64,000 nucleotides of DNA, taken from Janthinobacterium saanense. GTDB lineage: Bacteria; Pseudomonadota; Gammaproteobacteria; Burkholderiales; Burkholderiaceae_D. Shown here piece after piece: positions 19,176-28,795 of this stretch (its first letter is position 1; each line of letters starts with the position of its first letter). The position numbers and the translations under genes were made by a program. The stretch spans positions 62,001 to 126,000 of the forward strand of contig NZ_JACHCI010000005.1 in the NCBI RefSeq assembly GCF_014200675.1, read 5' to 3'. Under the pieces are notes generated by a model, which was not told the origin of the DNA, made no database searches, and was given only the letters and a program-made list of their open reading frames with translations.

Positions 19176-20735
19176 ATGACACAGCATTCCAACAGTTGGA
19201 CCTTGAAGCCGGGCGCGATGACCCTGGCCGACCTGCGCGCCGTATGGGCTGCGCCCGCCAAATTGATACTCGCCGCCGATGCCTACCCTGTGATCGAAGC
19301 ATCGGCCGCTGCCGTGCAAGCCATAGTCGCCAAGGGCGATGCGGCCTACGGCATCAACACGGGTTTTGGCTTGCTGGCCAAGACGCGCATTCCCGATGAA
19401 AAGCTGGAGCAATTGCAGCGCAACCTGATTTTGTCGCATTCCGTCGGCACCGGCGAACTGCTGTCCGACGCGGTGGTGCGCCTGATCATGCTGATGAAGA
19501 TAGGCAGCCTGGCGCGCGGTTTTTCCGGCGTGCGCCCGCTGATCGTCGATACCCTGATCGCGCTGTACAACGCAGGCATCATGCCGGCCATTCCCGCCAA
19601 GGGTTCGGTGGGCGCTTCGGGCGACCTGGCGCCGCTGTCGCACATGACGCTGGCCATGCTGGGCGTGGGTGACGTGCGCGTGAATGGTCAATTGATGGCG
19701 GCGCCCGAGGCGCTGGCGCAGGCGGGCATCGCGCCGGTGGTGCTGGCGGCGAAAGAGGGCCTGGCGCTGATCAACGGCACCCAGGTGTCGAACGCGCTGG
19801 CGCTGCATGGTCTGTTCATGGCCGAACGCCTGCTGGAAGCGGCCATGGTTACGGGCGCCTTGTCGCTCGACGCAGCCAAGGGCAGCGATGCGCCATTCGA
19901 TGCGCGCGTCCACGCGGTGCGCGGCCAGCCGGGGCAAATCCTGGCGGCGCAGATGTACCGGCAACTGGTGGCGCATAGCGCGATCCGCGCCTCGCACCTG
20001 GAAGGCGACGAGCGCGTGCAAGACCCCTACAGCCTGCGCTGCCAGCCGCAAGTGATGGGCGCCTGCCTGGACCTGATCGTCAATGCGGGCCGCACCCTGC
20101 TGATCGAAGCGAACGCCGTCACCGACAATCCGCTGATCTTCCAGGACGGTCCTGGCGGCCGCGCCGAGATCGTCTCGGGCGGTAATTTCCACGCCGAACC
20201 TGTCGCCTTTGCCGCCGATACGCTGGCGCTGGCGATCGCCGAAATCGGCGCGCTGGCCGAACGGCGCATCGCGCTGCTGATCGACGCCACCCTGTCAGGC
20301 TTGCCGCCATTCCTGGTGCGTGATCCGGGTGTCAACTCCGGCTTCATGATCGCCCATGTGACTGCCGCCGCGCTGGCGTCGGAAAACAAGTCGCTGGCGC
20401 ATCCGGCCAGCGTGGACAGCCTGCCCACGTCCGCCAACCAGGAAGACCATGTCAGCATGGCCACGTTTGCCGGGCGCCGTCTGGACGACATGGCGCACAA
20501 TACGGCGGTCATCGTCGGCATCGAATTGCTGGCCGCCGCACAGGGCATCGATTTCCACCGTCCCCTGAAAACCTCGCCGCATCTGGAACACGTGCACCAG
20601 CAGTTGCGCCAGAAAGTGCCGTTCTTCGACGCTGACCGCTTTTTCGCACCTGATATCGAGGCGGCCAAGCAGATGGTCTTGCAAGGCGAGTTGAGCACCA
20701 GCTGCAAAAACCTGTTCGCCCCGCTGTACGCCTGA
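19176..20735 (+). CDS. hutH: Histidine ammonia-lyase
   Basis: The 519-residue protein has the Ala-Ser-Gly triad in [14 protein letters not shown] near residue 148, which cyclises to the MIO electrophile used to remove ammonia from histidine, giving urocanate. Other family segments are [21 protein letters not shown] and [12 protein letters not shown]. Its start is two bases after the hutU stop, so translation is probably coupled to hutU. The order U-H-G-F-D-I puts the second enzyme of the pathway before the first. Confidence 0.97.
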   Translation: MTQHSNSWTLKPGAMTLADLRAVWAAPAKLILAADAYPVIEASAAAVQAIVAKGDAAYGINTGFGLLAKTRIPDEKLEQLQRNLILSHSVGTGELLSDAVVRLIMLMKIGSLARGFSGVRPLIVDTLIALYNAGIMPAIPAKGSVGASGDLAPLSHMTLAMLGVGDVRVNGQLMAAPEALAQAGIAPVVLAAKEGLALINGTQVSNALALHGLFMAERLLEAAMVTGALSLDAAKGSDAPFDARVHAVRGQPGQILAAQMYRQLVAHSAIRASHLEGDERVQDPYSLRCQPQVMGACLDLIVNAGRTLLIEANAVTDNPLIFQDGPGGRAEIVSGGNFHAEPVAFAADTLALAIAEIGALAERRIALLIDATLSGLPPFLVRDPGVNSGFMIAHVTAAALASENKSLAHPASVDSLPTSANQEDHVSMATFAGRRLDDMAHNTAVIVGIELLAAAQGIDFHRPLKTSPHLEHVHQQLRQKVPFFDADRFFAPDIEAAKQMVLQGELSTSCKNLFAPLYA

Positions 20736-20794
20736 ATCATGAACACCAGCAGCCCGGCCGGCGATTGCCAGGAGCCGGGCGCAAGGAGACAAGC

Positions 20795-21583
20795 ATGGAT
20801 TTTCGCTTCAATGAAGGCAGCATCGCGCTGCTGGTGTCGATGCCCCATGTGGGCACCGATATACCCGACGATATCGCCGCGCGTTTGACGCCGCAGGCTT
20901 TGCAGAAGGCGGACACGGACTGGCATCTGCGCGAGCTGTATGGCTTTTTGCGCGAGATGGATGCGTCCGTGCTGTCGGCGCGCTGGTCGCGCTACACCAT
21001 CGACTTGAACCGTCCGCAGGAAGACACGAATCTGTATCCGGGCCAGGATACGACAGGCTTGCTGCCGCACGATACCTTCCACCGCGAAGCGCTCTACCTG
21101 TCTGGCCAGGAGCCCGATGCGGCCGAGGTGCAGCAGCGCGTGCAGCGCTATTGGGCGCCGTATCACCGCCAGCTGCGTGCAGAACTGGACCGTCTGCTGC
21201 GCGTGCACGGCGCCGTGGTGCTGTGGGACGCCCATTCCATCGCTTCCCACGTACCGCGTTTTTTCGACGGCAAGCTGCCGGACCTGAACTTCGGCACGGC
21301 CGATGGCGCCAGCTGCGATGCCGGATTGGCTCATGCCGTGATGGACGTGGCGCAGGCACAGGATCAATTTACCTTGGCCCTGAATGGTCGCTTCAAGGGC
21401 GGCCACATCACGCGCCATTACGGCCAGCCGGCCAAGCGCGTGCACGCGATCCAGCTGGAGATGTGCCAGTGCCTGTACATGGATGAAGCTTCGCCTTTCG
21501 GCTACCGCCCCGAGGTGGCGGCCAAGGTGCAGCCGCTGCTGCGCCAGATGATGGAAGCGGCCTTGACGTGGGTGCAGCGGTGA
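20795..21583 (+). CDS. hutG: N-formylglutamate deformylase
   Basis: The 262-residue protein is of the FGase family, with LLVSMPHVGTDIPDD at the N-terminus, RYTIDLNRPQEDTNLYPGQ near residue 70, WDAHSIASHVPR near 148 and GGHITRHYG near 205, which supply metal and substrate ligands. It hydrolyses N-formylglutamate to glutamate and formate, the last step of the HutF branch. The start MDFRFNEGS follows AAGGAGACAAGC. The hutF start overlaps its stop codon. Confidence 0.94.
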   Translation: MDFRFNEGSIALLVSMPHVGTDIPDDIAARLTPQALQKADTDWHLRELYGFLREMDASVLSARWSRYTIDLNRPQEDTNLYPGQDTTGLLPHDTFHREALYLSGQEPDAAEVQQRVQRYWAPYHRQLRAELDRLLRVHGAVVLWDAHSIASHVPRFFDGKLPDLNFGTADGASCDAGLAHAVMDVAQAQDQFTLALNGRFKGGHITRHYGQPAKRVHAIQLEMCQCLYMDEASPFGYRPEVAAKVQPLLRQMMEAALTWVQR

Positions 21584-22950
21584 GTGGCATGAATGCCTTG
21601 TTCGCCCGCCATGCGCTGCTGCCGCAGGGCTGGTGCCGCGACGTGCTGCTGGCCTGGGATGCGGCGGGCGACCTGACGGCTGTGACGGCGAATGCAGAGC
21701 CGCCCGCTGGCGTGGAAGTGGCCGAATATGTCTTGCCCGGCATGGTCAACCTGCATTCGCATGCCTTTCAGCGGGCGTTGGGCGGCATGACGGAAAGGGC
21801 CGGAGAACAGGCGGACAGTTTCTGGACCTGGCGCGACCTGATGTACCGTTTCGCGCGCCAGATCACGCCCGAGCAGATCGCCAGCATCGCCGCCCAGCTG
21901 TTTGCCGAATGCCTGCGCCATGGCTACACGGCCGTGTGCGAATTCCATTATCTGCAGCGCGATGCGCAGGGCGCGCTGTATGCCCGGCCGGCCGAGACGG
22001 CAGAAAAAGTGATACAGGCAGCGCGCTTGAGCGGCATCGGCATCACCATGCTGCCCGTGCTGTACAGCCATGCCGGTTTCGGCGAACAGCCCTTAAAACC
22101 CGAGCAAGCGCGCTTTCGCACCGATGCCGATGATGTCTTGCATATCATCGAGGCCTTGGCGCCGCTGCGCGATGGCCAGACAGAAGTGGGTTTTGCTCCT
22201 CACTCTTTGCGCGCCGCCTCGGTGGGCCAGATCAGGGAAGTAGTGGCGGCGCTGCCGCCTGAACGCCCGGTGCATATCCATATCGCCGAGCAGCAGGGCG
22301 AAGTGCGGCAGTGCCTCGATTTCAGCGGCCGGCGCCCGGTGCAGTATCTGTACGACCAGCTCGACGTCGATGGGCGCTGGTGCCTGGTGCATGCCACGCA
22401 TCTGCAGCCGGACGAAGTGGTGCAGATGGCGGCCAGCGGCGCCGTGGCAGGGCTGTGCCCGACCACGGAAGCGAACCTGGGCGACGGCTTGTTTCCGCTG
22501 GCTGAATTCATCAGCGCTGGCGGGTCTTTCGGTATCGGCAGCGACAGCCACGTGTCGCAGTCGCCGGTGGAGGAATTGCGCTGGCTGGAATATGGCCAGC
22601 GCCTGTTGCGGCAGCAGCGCAATATCGCCGCCACGCCTGAACAGCGGCAGGTGGGCGATTATCTGTGGCGAACAGCTTTGCAAGGCGGCGCGCAGGCGGC
22701 GGGGCGCAAGCTGGGCGCGCTGGCGCCAGGCAAACGTGCCGACTTGCTGGTGCTGGACGATGCCCACGTCAATCTGGCCGGCGTGGCGCTGGCCGATGTG
22801 CTGGGCAGCTTTCTGTTCTGCGGCAACGATAACCTCGTACGCGATGTGCTGTGCGGCGGCCAGTGGCAGGTGCGTCATGGGCGCCATCTGGCGCAGGACG
22901 CCATCGCCGCCGCGTATAAACGCACCTTGGCGCAATTGAGGGCGCTCTGA
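21580..22950 (+). CDS. hutF: Formimidoylglutamate deiminase
   Basis: The ~456-residue amidohydrolase has VLPGMVNLHSHAFQRAL (HxH near residue 64), EFHYLQRD near 125, RPVHIHIAEQQGEV near 230 and FGIGSDSHVSQSPVEELRWLEY near 315, a set typical of HutF. It deaminates N-formimino-glutamate to N-formylglutamate, which HutG then deformylates. The GTG at 21580 overlaps the hutG stop (GTGA); an ATG at 21589 is an alternative. The presence of both HutF and this type of HutG defines the five-step route, not the HutG-formiminoglutamase route. Confidence 0.94.
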   Translation: MSGMNALFARHALLPQGWCRDVLLAWDAAGDLTAVTANAEPPAGVEVAEYVLPGMVNLHSHAFQRALGGMTERAGEQADSFWTWRDLMYRFARQITPEQIASIAAQLFAECLRHGYTAVCEFHYLQRDAQGALYARPAETAEKVIQAARLSGIGITMLPVLYSHAGFGEQPLKPEQARFRTDADDVLHIIEALAPLRDGQTEVGFAPHSLRAASVGQIREVVAALPPERPVHIHIAEQQGEVRQCLDFSGRRPVQYLYDQLDVDGRWCLVHATHLQPDEVVQMAASGAVAGLCPTTEANLGDGLFPLAEFISAGGSFGIGSDSHVSQSPVEELRWLEYGQRLLRQQRNIAATPEQRQVGDYLWRTALQGGAQAAGRKLGALAPGKRADLLVLDDAHVNLAGVALADVLGSFLFCGNDNLVRDVLCGGQWQVRHGRHLAQDAIAAAYKRTLAQLRAL

Positions 22951-23525
22951 TGGCAATCTTGATACCCCACGCCAGCCTGCGCGTCGCGCCATGGAAAAAT
23001 GGCGGTGGCAGCACGACGGAAATCGCCGTCTCGCCAAAGGGGGCAGGCTTCGATGATTTCGACTGGCGCATCAGCCTGGCAACGATCACGGCCAGCGGGC
23101 CGTTTTCCAGCTTTCCCGGCATCGACCGCAGCCTGATGCTGGTCGATGGCGAGTCCGTATCCTTGACACTCGACGGCGCGCGCAAAGTGGTCTTGAACGC
23201 GGGCCAGCCGATGTTGTGGTTTCCCGGCGAGGCGGCTGTCAGCGCCGAGGTAGCGGGCGCCACCACCGATTTCAATGTGATGACGCGGCGCAGCCGTTGC
23301 CGCCACCAGCTGGAAAAAATCACCGCGCCTGGCCGGCTGGCACGGCGCAGCGACAAGACCTTGCTGTTTGTCGCTGGCGAGGGCTACGTGCTGGTGCGCG
23401 CTGGCCAACAGCAGTTCAATCTGTCCCGCTACGATGCGCTACTGCTGGACGCTGGCGATGCGCAGCAATGGCAGCTGGAAGCGGCACAGGACGTCGCCAT
23501 TTTCCGCGTCGATCTGTTTATCTAG
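22950..23525 (+). CDS. hutD: HutD family protein
   Basis: The 191-residue protein starts with the HutD signature [15 protein letters not shown] and continues [27 protein letters not shown], as in HutD proteins of the cupin fold. HutD is thought to limit hut expression or sense an intermediate, perhaps formylglutamate, but its role is not fully settled. Its ATG overlaps the hutF stop by one base (TGATG), so it is in the operon. The C-terminus ends [10 protein letters not shown]. Confidence 0.92.
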   Translation: MAILIPHASLRVAPWKNGGGSTTEIAVSPKGAGFDDFDWRISLATITASGPFSSFPGIDRSLMLVDGESVSLTLDGARKVVLNAGQPMLWFPGEAAVSAEVAGATTDFNVMTRRSRCRHQLEKITAPGRLARRSDKTLLFVAGEGYVLVRAGQQQFNLSRYDALLLDAGDAQQWQLEAAQDVAIFRVDLFI

Positions 23526-23538
23526 GAAGGAAGAAGCG

Positions 23539-24765
23539 ATGCAAGACTGGGATCTGGTGATTCACAACGTCCACCTGGCCACCATGGAGCAGGGCTATGG
23601 CGAACTGCTGGACGCGGCCATCGCCGTCAAGGATGGCCGCATCGCCTGGTTTGGGCCAGGCGATGAATTGCCGGCCAGCGCCGCACCGCTGATCGATGGC
23701 CAGGGCTGCTGGCTGACACCGGGCTTGATCGACTGCCATACGCACATCGTTCATGCGGGCAGCCGCAGCGATGAATTCGAGGCGCGACTGAATGGCGCCA
23801 GTTATGAAGAGATCAGCCGCGCCGGCGGCGGCATCATGTCCACCGTGCGCGCCACGCGGGCGGCCAGCGATGAAGAACTGCTGGCGCTAAGCCTGCCGCG
23901 CCTGCTGGCGCTGCTGGCCGAAGGTCTGACGACCATCGAAATCAAGTCGGGCTACGGCCTGGATCTGGAATCGGAAGCGAAGATGCTGCGCGTGGCGCGC
24001 AAGCTGGGGCAGGTGCTGCCCGTTTCGGTGCGCACCACCTTTCTGGGCGCGCATGCGCTGCCGCCCGAATACGCGGGCCGTGCCGACGACTATATCGACC
24101 TGCTGTGCGCGCAGATGCTGCCGGCGCTTGCGGCGCAAGGACTGGTCGACGCCGTCGATGCCTTTTGCGAGCGTATCGGCTTTACGCCCGCACAAACGGA
24201 GCAGGTATTCGAGGCGGCGCGCGCCTGGAAGCTGCCCGTGAAACTGCATGCAGAGCAGTTGTCTGACCTGGGCGGCGCGGCGCTGGTGGCGCGCTACGAC
24301 GGTTTGTCGGCCGATCACCTGGAGTTTTTGTCCGATGCGGGCGTCGCGGCCATGGCGCAGCATGGCACGGTGGCCGTGCTGCTGCCGGGCGCTTATTATT
24401 TTTTGCGAGAGACGCAGCAACCTCCCGTGGCGGCCTTGCGCGCGGCTGGCGTGCCGATGGCCGTGTCCACCGATTGCAATCCGGGCACCTCGCCGATGAC
24501 GTCCTTGCTGCTGGCGATGAATATGGCGTGCACCTTGTGGCGCTTGACGCCGCAGGAGGCGCTGGCCGGTGCTACCTGCCACGCGGCGCGCGCGCTGGGC
24601 CTGCAGCACGACAGGGGCAGCCTGGCGGTGGGCAAGCGGGCCGACTTTGCCCTGTGGCGTATCGCGCGCCCGGCTGACCTGTCGTATGCGATGGGGCTTA
24701 ATCCCTGCGCGGGCGTGGTACAGGGCGGTGTCTGGCGCACAGCGGTGGTAAGCTTGCCGGATTGA
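23539..24765 (+). CDS. hutI: Imidazolonepropionase
   Basis: The 408-residue amidohydrolase has [22 protein letters not shown] near residue 70 with the metal Hx[15 protein letters not shown] near 135, [13 protein letters not shown] near 236 and [15 protein letters not shown] near 312, all standard for HutI. It opens the imidazolone ring of 4-imidazolone-5-propionate to N-formimino-glutamate. ATG 23539 is preceded by GGAAGGAAGAAGC, and a longer frame running back into hutD was rejected. It ends 21 bases before the ABC gene. Confidence 0.96.
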   Translation: MQDWDLVIHNVHLATMEQGYGELLDAAIAVKDGRIAWFGPGDELPASAAPLIDGQGCWLTPGLIDCHTHIVHAGSRSDEFEARLNGASYEEISRAGGGIMSTVRATRAASDEELLALSLPRLLALLAEGLTTIEIKSGYGLDLESEAKMLRVARKLGQVLPVSVRTTFLGAHALPPEYAGRADDYIDLLCAQMLPALAAQGLVDAVDAFCERIGFTPAQTEQVFEAARAWKLPVKLHAEQLSDLGGAALVARYDGLSADHLEFLSDAGVAAMAQHGTVAVLLPGAYYFLRETQQPPVAALRAAGVPMAVSTDCNPGTSPMTSLLLAMNMACTLWRLTPQEALAGATCHAARALGLQHDRGSLAVGKRADFALWRIARPADLSYAMGLNPCAGVVQGGVWRTAVVSLPD

Positions 24766-24786
24766 TGATACGTCCCGGAGCGCCGC

Positions 24787-26277
24787 GTGCGTTTGAGTTT
24801 TATTTTTCTGCTGCCCCTAGTCCTTTTCTTTAACGCCGCGCCGCCTGCGCAAGCCATGGACGGGGGCACCCTGAAGGTGGGTTCCAAGCGTTTCACGGAA
24901 TCCTACATCCTTGGTGAAATCGTCAGGCAGAGCGCTGCGCCGCATGTCAGGACCGAGCATCGCCAGGGACTGGGCAACACGGCCATCGTGCTCGCTGCGC
25001 TGCAGGCGGGCAGCATCGATGTGTATGCCGAATACATGGGCACCATCGCCAGCGAAATCCTCAAGCACGATACGCCGATCAGCCTCGATGAGATGCGCCG
25101 CGAGCTGGCGCCCTTGGGCCTGGGCGTGGCCGTGCCGCTGGGCTTTAACAACACCTATGCGCTGGCCATGCGCAGCGACGCCAATATCGCCAGCCTCGAT
25201 CAGCTGGCCACGCAACCGGCGCTGAAATTCGGCCTGTCGCATGAATTCATCGGCCGCGTCGATGGCTGGCCGGGCCTGGCGGCGCGTTATGGCTTGCCGC
25301 AGCGCCCGCGCGGACTCGATCACGGCATCGCTTATGAGGCGCTGGCCCAGCGCCAGGTGGACGTGATCGATATCTATTCGACCGATGCGAAGATACGCCA
25401 GTACGGCTTGCGCGTGCTGGCCGACACGCAGCAGTATTTCCCCCGCTACGACGCCATGCTGCTGTACCGGCTCGACTTGCCGCCGCGTTTCCCCACCGCC
25501 TGGAAGGCGCTGCAAGCACTGCAGGGGCGTATCAGCGAGAGCGACATGATCGCCATGAATGCGGCGGTGGAAATCGATGGCAAACGCTTTGCCGATGTGG
25601 CGCAGCAGTGGTTGGCGAAAGGCGGGCAGGCAAGCAAGGTGGCACAGCGCGCTACCCTGGCCGATAAAATCCTCGGCGACGATTTATGGACCCTGACGCG
25701 CCAGCACCTGACGCTGGTCTTGCTGTCGGTGGGCGTGGCTTGCCTGATCGGCATTCCCTTGGGCGTGCTGGCGGCTTTTTATGCGCCGCTGAGGCAAACC
25801 GTGCTGGCGCTGGTGGGGGTATTGCAGACGGTGCCCTCGCTGGCCCTGCTGGCGATATTGATCCCGGTGCTGGGCATGATAGGCACCGTGCCAGCCCTGG
25901 TGGCCTTATGCGTGTACGCCTTGCTGCCCATCGTGCGCAATACCTGCACCGGCATTTTGCAAGTGCCCGAAGGCTTGCGCATGGCGGCGCTGGCGCTGGG
26001 CTTGAGCAAGCGTGACCGCCTGCTGTACGTAGACTTGCCGCTGGCCTTGCCGGTGATACTGGCGGGCGTGAAAACGGCGGCCGTGATGAGCGTGGGCACG
26101 GCCACCATCGCCGCCTTTATCGGCGCTGGCGGCTACGGCGAACGCATTACCATCGGCCTGGCCCTGAACGATAACGACATGCTGCTGGCCGGCGCCATTC
26201 CGGCGGCCGTGCTGGCCTTGCTGACGCAAGGCTTGTTCGAACTGGTCGAACGCTGGGCCGTGGCGCGCCGGCCTTGA
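24787..26277 (+). CDS. Fused osmoprotectant-type ABC substrate-binding protein and permease
   Basis: The 496-residue protein joins two parts. After a signal sequence (FIFLLPLVLFFNAAPPAQA), residues ~30-295 form an OpuCC/OsmF-type binding domain (LKVGSKRFTESYILGEI, LGNTAIVLAALQAGSIDVY). Residues ~305-495 are a ProW/OpuC-type permease with VPSLALLAILIPVLGMIGTVPA and the ATPase-docking EAA-like stretch GLRMAALALGLSKRDRLLYVDLPLA. The GTG start has GGAG upstream and lies 21 bases after hutI, so it is probably the last gene of the hut operon. Histidine uptake is one reading, since ProU-like transporters serve hut in pseudomonads. No ATP-binding subunit is encoded nearby. Confidence 0.85.
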   Translation: MRLSFIFLLPLVLFFNAAPPAQAMDGGTLKVGSKRFTESYILGEIVRQSAAPHVRTEHRQGLGNTAIVLAALQAGSIDVYAEYMGTIASEILKHDTPISLDEMRRELAPLGLGVAVPLGFNNTYALAMRSDANIASLDQLATQPALKFGLSHEFIGRVDGWPGLAARYGLPQRPRGLDHGIAYEALAQRQVDVIDIYSTDAKIRQYGLRVLADTQQYFPRYDAMLLYRLDLPPRFPTAWKALQALQGRISESDMIAMNAAVEIDGKRFADVAQQWLAKGGQASKVAQRATLADKILGDDLWTLTRQHLTLVLLSVGVACLIGIPLGVLAAFYAPLRQTVLALVGVLQTVPSLALLAILIPVLGMIGTVPALVALCVYALLPIVRNTCTGILQVPEGLRMAALALGLSKRDRLLYVDLPLALPVILAGVKTAAVMSVGTATIAAFIGAGGYGERITIGLALNDNDMLLAGAIPAAVLALLTQGLFELVERWAVARRP

Positions 26278-26282
26278 TCGGA

Positions 26283-26621
26283 TCACAGCGAGTGCAGTTT
26301 CGAACGGACGGAAACGACCGCCTGGTGCAGGATGCGTTCAGCCTGGAAATCGTTTTCGCGCTGTTCGGCGATGGCTTGCAAGTCGCGCGTGTAGCGTTCC
26401 AGGCGGGAGCGCAAATAGGCGCGATAGAGTTTGACGACCAGCGGTTTGGCAGAAACATTCATGAATGGCTCCCAGTGCGTGAAGATGCGTTCATTTTGTG
26501 CGAGCACAATGCCGCCATTTTGCGAGGTATCAATGAGCACGGCGCCTGAAAAATGGCGTGTTTGATCTCCCGCAATGCCCTTGGGATGAAAGATGCCACA
26601 CTGAATCTTCCCTGCAAGCAT
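26283..26621 (-). CDS. Hypothetical protein, 112 residues
   Basis: I do not recognise this protein. It has a strand-rich first half (SGAVLIDTSQNGGIVLAQNE) that loosely recalls a PilZ-like or small beta domain, and a charged helical second half (RSRLERYTRDLQAIAEQREN) that could form a coiled coil. It is convergent with the ABC gene, five bases apart. The ATG at 26621 is directly preceded by an in-frame TTG that could also serve. No clear ribosome-binding site was seen, so it is a likely but unproven gene. Confidence 0.5.
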   Translation of the reverse strand: MLAGKIQCGIFHPKGIAGDQTRHFSGAVLIDTSQNGGIVLAQNERIFTHWEPFMNVSAKPLVVKLYRAYLRSRLERYTRDLQAIAEQRENDFQAERILHQAVVSVRSKLHSL

Positions 26622-26714
26622 CAACCGACTCTCTGATCAACTCGGTGTCGAGTCCAGTGCCGATTCCATGCACTGTGATGCGCAGATCCTGATACCGTCC
26701 AAGGAGATTGTCGC

Positions 26715-26852
26715 ATGGTCATTTTCGCCCTGATTGCTGGCTGCATCGCTTGCCTGACAGTGTACCAAATCTATAAGAAATCACGCGACGGCAGCGGTGT
26801 TGCGCAACAACACATTGGCTTGCACGGCACATTAATTGAGCCACGGAAATGA
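26715..26852 (+). CDS. Small single-span membrane protein, 45 residues
   Basis: AAGGAG lies eight bases before an ATG that opens a 45-codon frame. It reads MVIFALIAGCIACLTVYQIY followed by KKSRDGSG and a polar tail ending IEPRK. The first 19 residues form one hydrophobic helix with a positively charged stop, so an inner-membrane protein with the C-terminus in the cytoplasm is likely. A strong intrinsic terminator at 26994-27028 follows on the same strand. Function unknown. Confidence 0.55.
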   Translation: MVIFALIAGCIACLTVYQIYKKSRDGSGVAQQHIGLHGTLIEPRK

Positions 26853-26884
26853 AATGACGACATTTAGTGAGCATCTCCCCTTGT

Positions 26885-26915
26885 AAATGTAAAGGGCAGT
26901 AAGCAAATGTAAAGG
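26885..26915. repeat. Direct repeat pair, 11 bases, 20 bases apart
   Basis: AAATGTAAAGG occurs at 26885-26895 and again at 26905-26915, about two helical turns apart, downstream of the small membrane gene. It could bind a regulator on one DNA face. No matching gene is known. Confidence 0.4.
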
Positions 26916-26993
26916 TAGGCGCAGGCCGCACAGTCAAGGTTTATATTGAACTCGTTGATTGCATTCTCCCCCTCCCACTTGACAATGGGTTCA

Positions 26994-27028
26994 CCCCACG
27001 GTGCCGCTAGCCCGTGGGGATTTTTTTT
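26994..27028 (+). terminator. Intrinsic terminator on the plus strand
   Basis: CCCCACGG pairs with CCGTGGGG across a ten-base loop, followed by A and eight T. It is the strongest-looking terminator in the window and probably ends the mRNA of the 45-residue protein or a short RNA made from 26853-26993. It is convergent to the GNAT gene ending at 27047. Confidence 0.8.
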
Positions 27029-27046
27029 GGAGTGAAGCTTAATATC

Positions 27047-27547
27047 TTATTGTGCTTCTTTCGACAACTGCGTCAAAGCATCACCCGTTACCCTGCAGAT
27101 GCGCCAGTCGGGCATCACGTCGGCGCCCATGCCCTTGTAGAAGTTGATGGCATTTTCATTCCAGTCCAGCACCGACCATTCGAAGCGGCCGCAATCGCGT
27201 TCGACGGCCAGTTGCGCCAGCGCCGCCAGCATCTGCTTGCCATAGCCCTTGCCGCGCGCGGCCTGCTTGACGTACAGGTCTTCCAGGTACAAACCCTTGC
27301 GGCATAAAAATGTGGAAAAATTATGGAAGAACAGGGCGAACGTCACCACCACGCCATCTTCCGTGCCGACCAGTGCTTCGCAAGCGGGATGGTCGCCGAA
27401 CAGGCTGTCGTGCAGCATGGATTCCTTGGCGATCATCATGTGTTCGAGTTTTTCAAACACGGCCAGCTCATGGATCATGCCAAAGATGGCGGCCACGTCA
27501 AATATCTGTGCAGGGCGGATGGTCAGGGTGGGGGTAGAAATGCTCAT
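27047..27547 (-). CDS. GNAT-family N-acetyltransferase
   Basis: The 166-residue protein starts MSISTPTLTIRPAQIFDVAAI and has FEKLEHMMIAKE, then LEDLYVKQAARGKGYGKQML (acetyl-CoA-binding motif near residue 100) and EWSVLDWNENAINFYKGMGA. This matches the diamine acetyltransferase-like GNAT group, which acts on polyamines or similar amines, though the true substrate is not known. Its ATG overlaps the stop of the upstream DMT transporter by four bases, so both are in one transcript. A longer frame to 27907 is antisense-free but covers the transporter and was rejected. Confidence 0.85.
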   Translation of the reverse strand: MSISTPTLTIRPAQIFDVAAIFGMIHELAVFEKLEHMMIAKESMLHDSLFGDHPACEALVGTEDGVVVTFALFFHNFSTFLCRKGLYLEDLYVKQAARGKGYGKQMLAALAQLAVERDCGRFEWSVLDWNENAINFYKGMGADVMPDWRICRVTGDALTQLSKEAQ

Positions 27548-28488
27548 GTTGCCTTTGCGCTCTGTTGATTGGAAATGGAGTCGATAGCCTGTGTCTTGCG
27601 CGCGCCCGAAGTCAGTGCCCATGCCACGCTGGACAGGCATAGCACCATGCCCAGCCATTCGATGGGGGCAGGGCGGTAGTGTTCGAACTGTACTGACAGC
27701 AGCACGGAAATGACGGGCGTGACGACGCCGATATACACGGTCTTTTGCGTGCCGATGCGGGCGATTAAAGTGAAATAGGCGCTGAAGGCGATCACGGAAC
27801 CGAAAATGGCCAGATAAGCCAATCCCATCCAGTAACTGGAGCGCGCCGGCAAATTCCAGGACTGGCCGGTGGCAATCGCCCACACGGCCACCATCGACGT
27901 GCCCCACAGCATGGTCCAGGCCATGGTCAGCATCACATTGGGTGAGTGCTCACGCACCTTCATGACGAGGGCGTTGCCCACCGTGCTGGCCATGGTGGCC
28001 ACCAGGGCCAGTAGAAAGCCCAGCAGGAAGTGGCCCGTGCCGCCACCCAGCAAGTCTTTCAGCGCCAAGCCTATCGATTGATAAAACAGCAGCACGATGC
28101 CGCAGATGGCCACCGCCGCTGCAAAGCAAGTGCTCAAGGTGATGCGCGTGCCGAAGGCGATGCGGTTCAGCAGCGGCGTCCAGAACACCATCAGGGCGAA
28201 CAATACGCTGACAAGGGCCGACACCAGATATTGTTCCGAAGTGTAAGTGCACACATAGCTGAGGGCGAATGAAGCCAGGCCCTGCAGCATCATCCATTTT
28301 TGCGCGCGCCAGGGCAGGCGCAGCTTGTCGCCGCGCAAGGCGCACCAGGCAAACAGGGTGGCGGAAGCGAGGCCAAAACGGTAGACCACGGACACGGCGG
28401 GGGCGACATCGCCCAGCTGCAAGGTGATGGCCCAGAAGGTCGAGCCCCAGATCAGGCAGGCAATAATAAACAGGAAAGGAGATGGCAT
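27544..28488 (-). CDS. EamA/DMT-superfamily transporter
   Basis: The 314-residue protein has ten hydrophobic helices in two EamA repeats. The first opens FLFIIACLIWGSTFWAI, the usual EamA start, and the second starts near residue 155 with GFLLALVATMASTVGNALVMK. Such proteins export or exchange amino acids, nucleotides or drugs across the inner membrane. It is followed by a GNAT gene that overlaps it by four bases, which hints at a shared amine or polyamine substrate, an inference only. Confidence 0.88.
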   Translation of the reverse strand: MPSPFLFIIACLIWGSTFWAITLQLGDVAPAVSVVYRFGLASATLFAWCALRGDKLRLPWRAQKWMMLQGLASFALSYVCTYTSEQYLVSALVSVLFALMVFWTPLLNRIAFGTRITLSTCFAAAVAICGIVLLFYQSIGLALKDLLGGGTGHFLLGFLLALVATMASTVGNALVMKVREHSPNVMLTMAWTMLWGTSMVAVWAIATGQSWNLPARSSYWMGLAYLAIFGSVIAFSAYFTLIARIGTQKTVYIGVVTPVISVLLSVQFEHYRPAPIEWLGMVLCLSSVAWALTSGARKTQAIDSISNQQSAKAT

Positions 28489-28608
28489 GGCGCAAGTATA
28501 TGCGATGCGCTATCAGGGGGAATCATTCGCTGGCGGATCGGCTTGAAACAGCGATGGCAGCCAGCCATTGAGGCAGCGCAGTGTCTGCGAGGAATGTTGA
28601 ATTTTTGA

Positions 28609-28639
28609 AAATATTTAAATTATCATTAAGTAAATATTT
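28609..28639. promoter_or_regulatory. A+T-rich inverted repeat before a small membrane gene
   Basis: Arms AAATATTTA (28609-28617) and TAAATATTT (28631-28639) flank 13 bases. They sit immediately before the AAGGAG and ATG of the gene at 28654, in the divergent region with the DMT gene. An operator or an mRNA hairpin is possible. Confidence 0.4.
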
Positions 28640-28653
28640 CAAGGAGTAGCGCC

Positions 28654-28785
28654 ATGCCGAATTCTCTGCAACTCAAAGTGTGGACCCTGATTGCCTATGT
28701 CATCATCATGACGCTGATTTCCATCTGGCTGCACGAAGGCACGGCCCCATCTTCCTTGCTGATGGCCGCCGGCGCCTTTGGCTAA
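28654..28785 (+). CDS. Small membrane protein, 43 residues
   Basis: AAGGAG lies nine bases before the ATG. The frame reads MPNSLQLKVWTLIAYVIIMT, then LISIWLHEGTAPSSLLMAAGAFG. One transmembrane helix (about residues 9-25) is evident. It ends 10 bases before the convergent lipoprotein gene. The good ribosome-binding site, the hydrophobic profile and the regulatory-looking repeat upstream support a real gene. I do not recognise a family. Confidence 0.55.
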   Translation: MPNSLQLKVWTLIAYVIIMTLISIWLHEGTAPSSLLMAAGAFG

Positions 28786-28795
28786 ATGACGACGA

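Noticed and set aside
27047..27907. Long version of the GNAT starting at 27907
   Set aside because: The N-terminal half is a frame inside the transporter gene. The GNAT homology begins at 27547.
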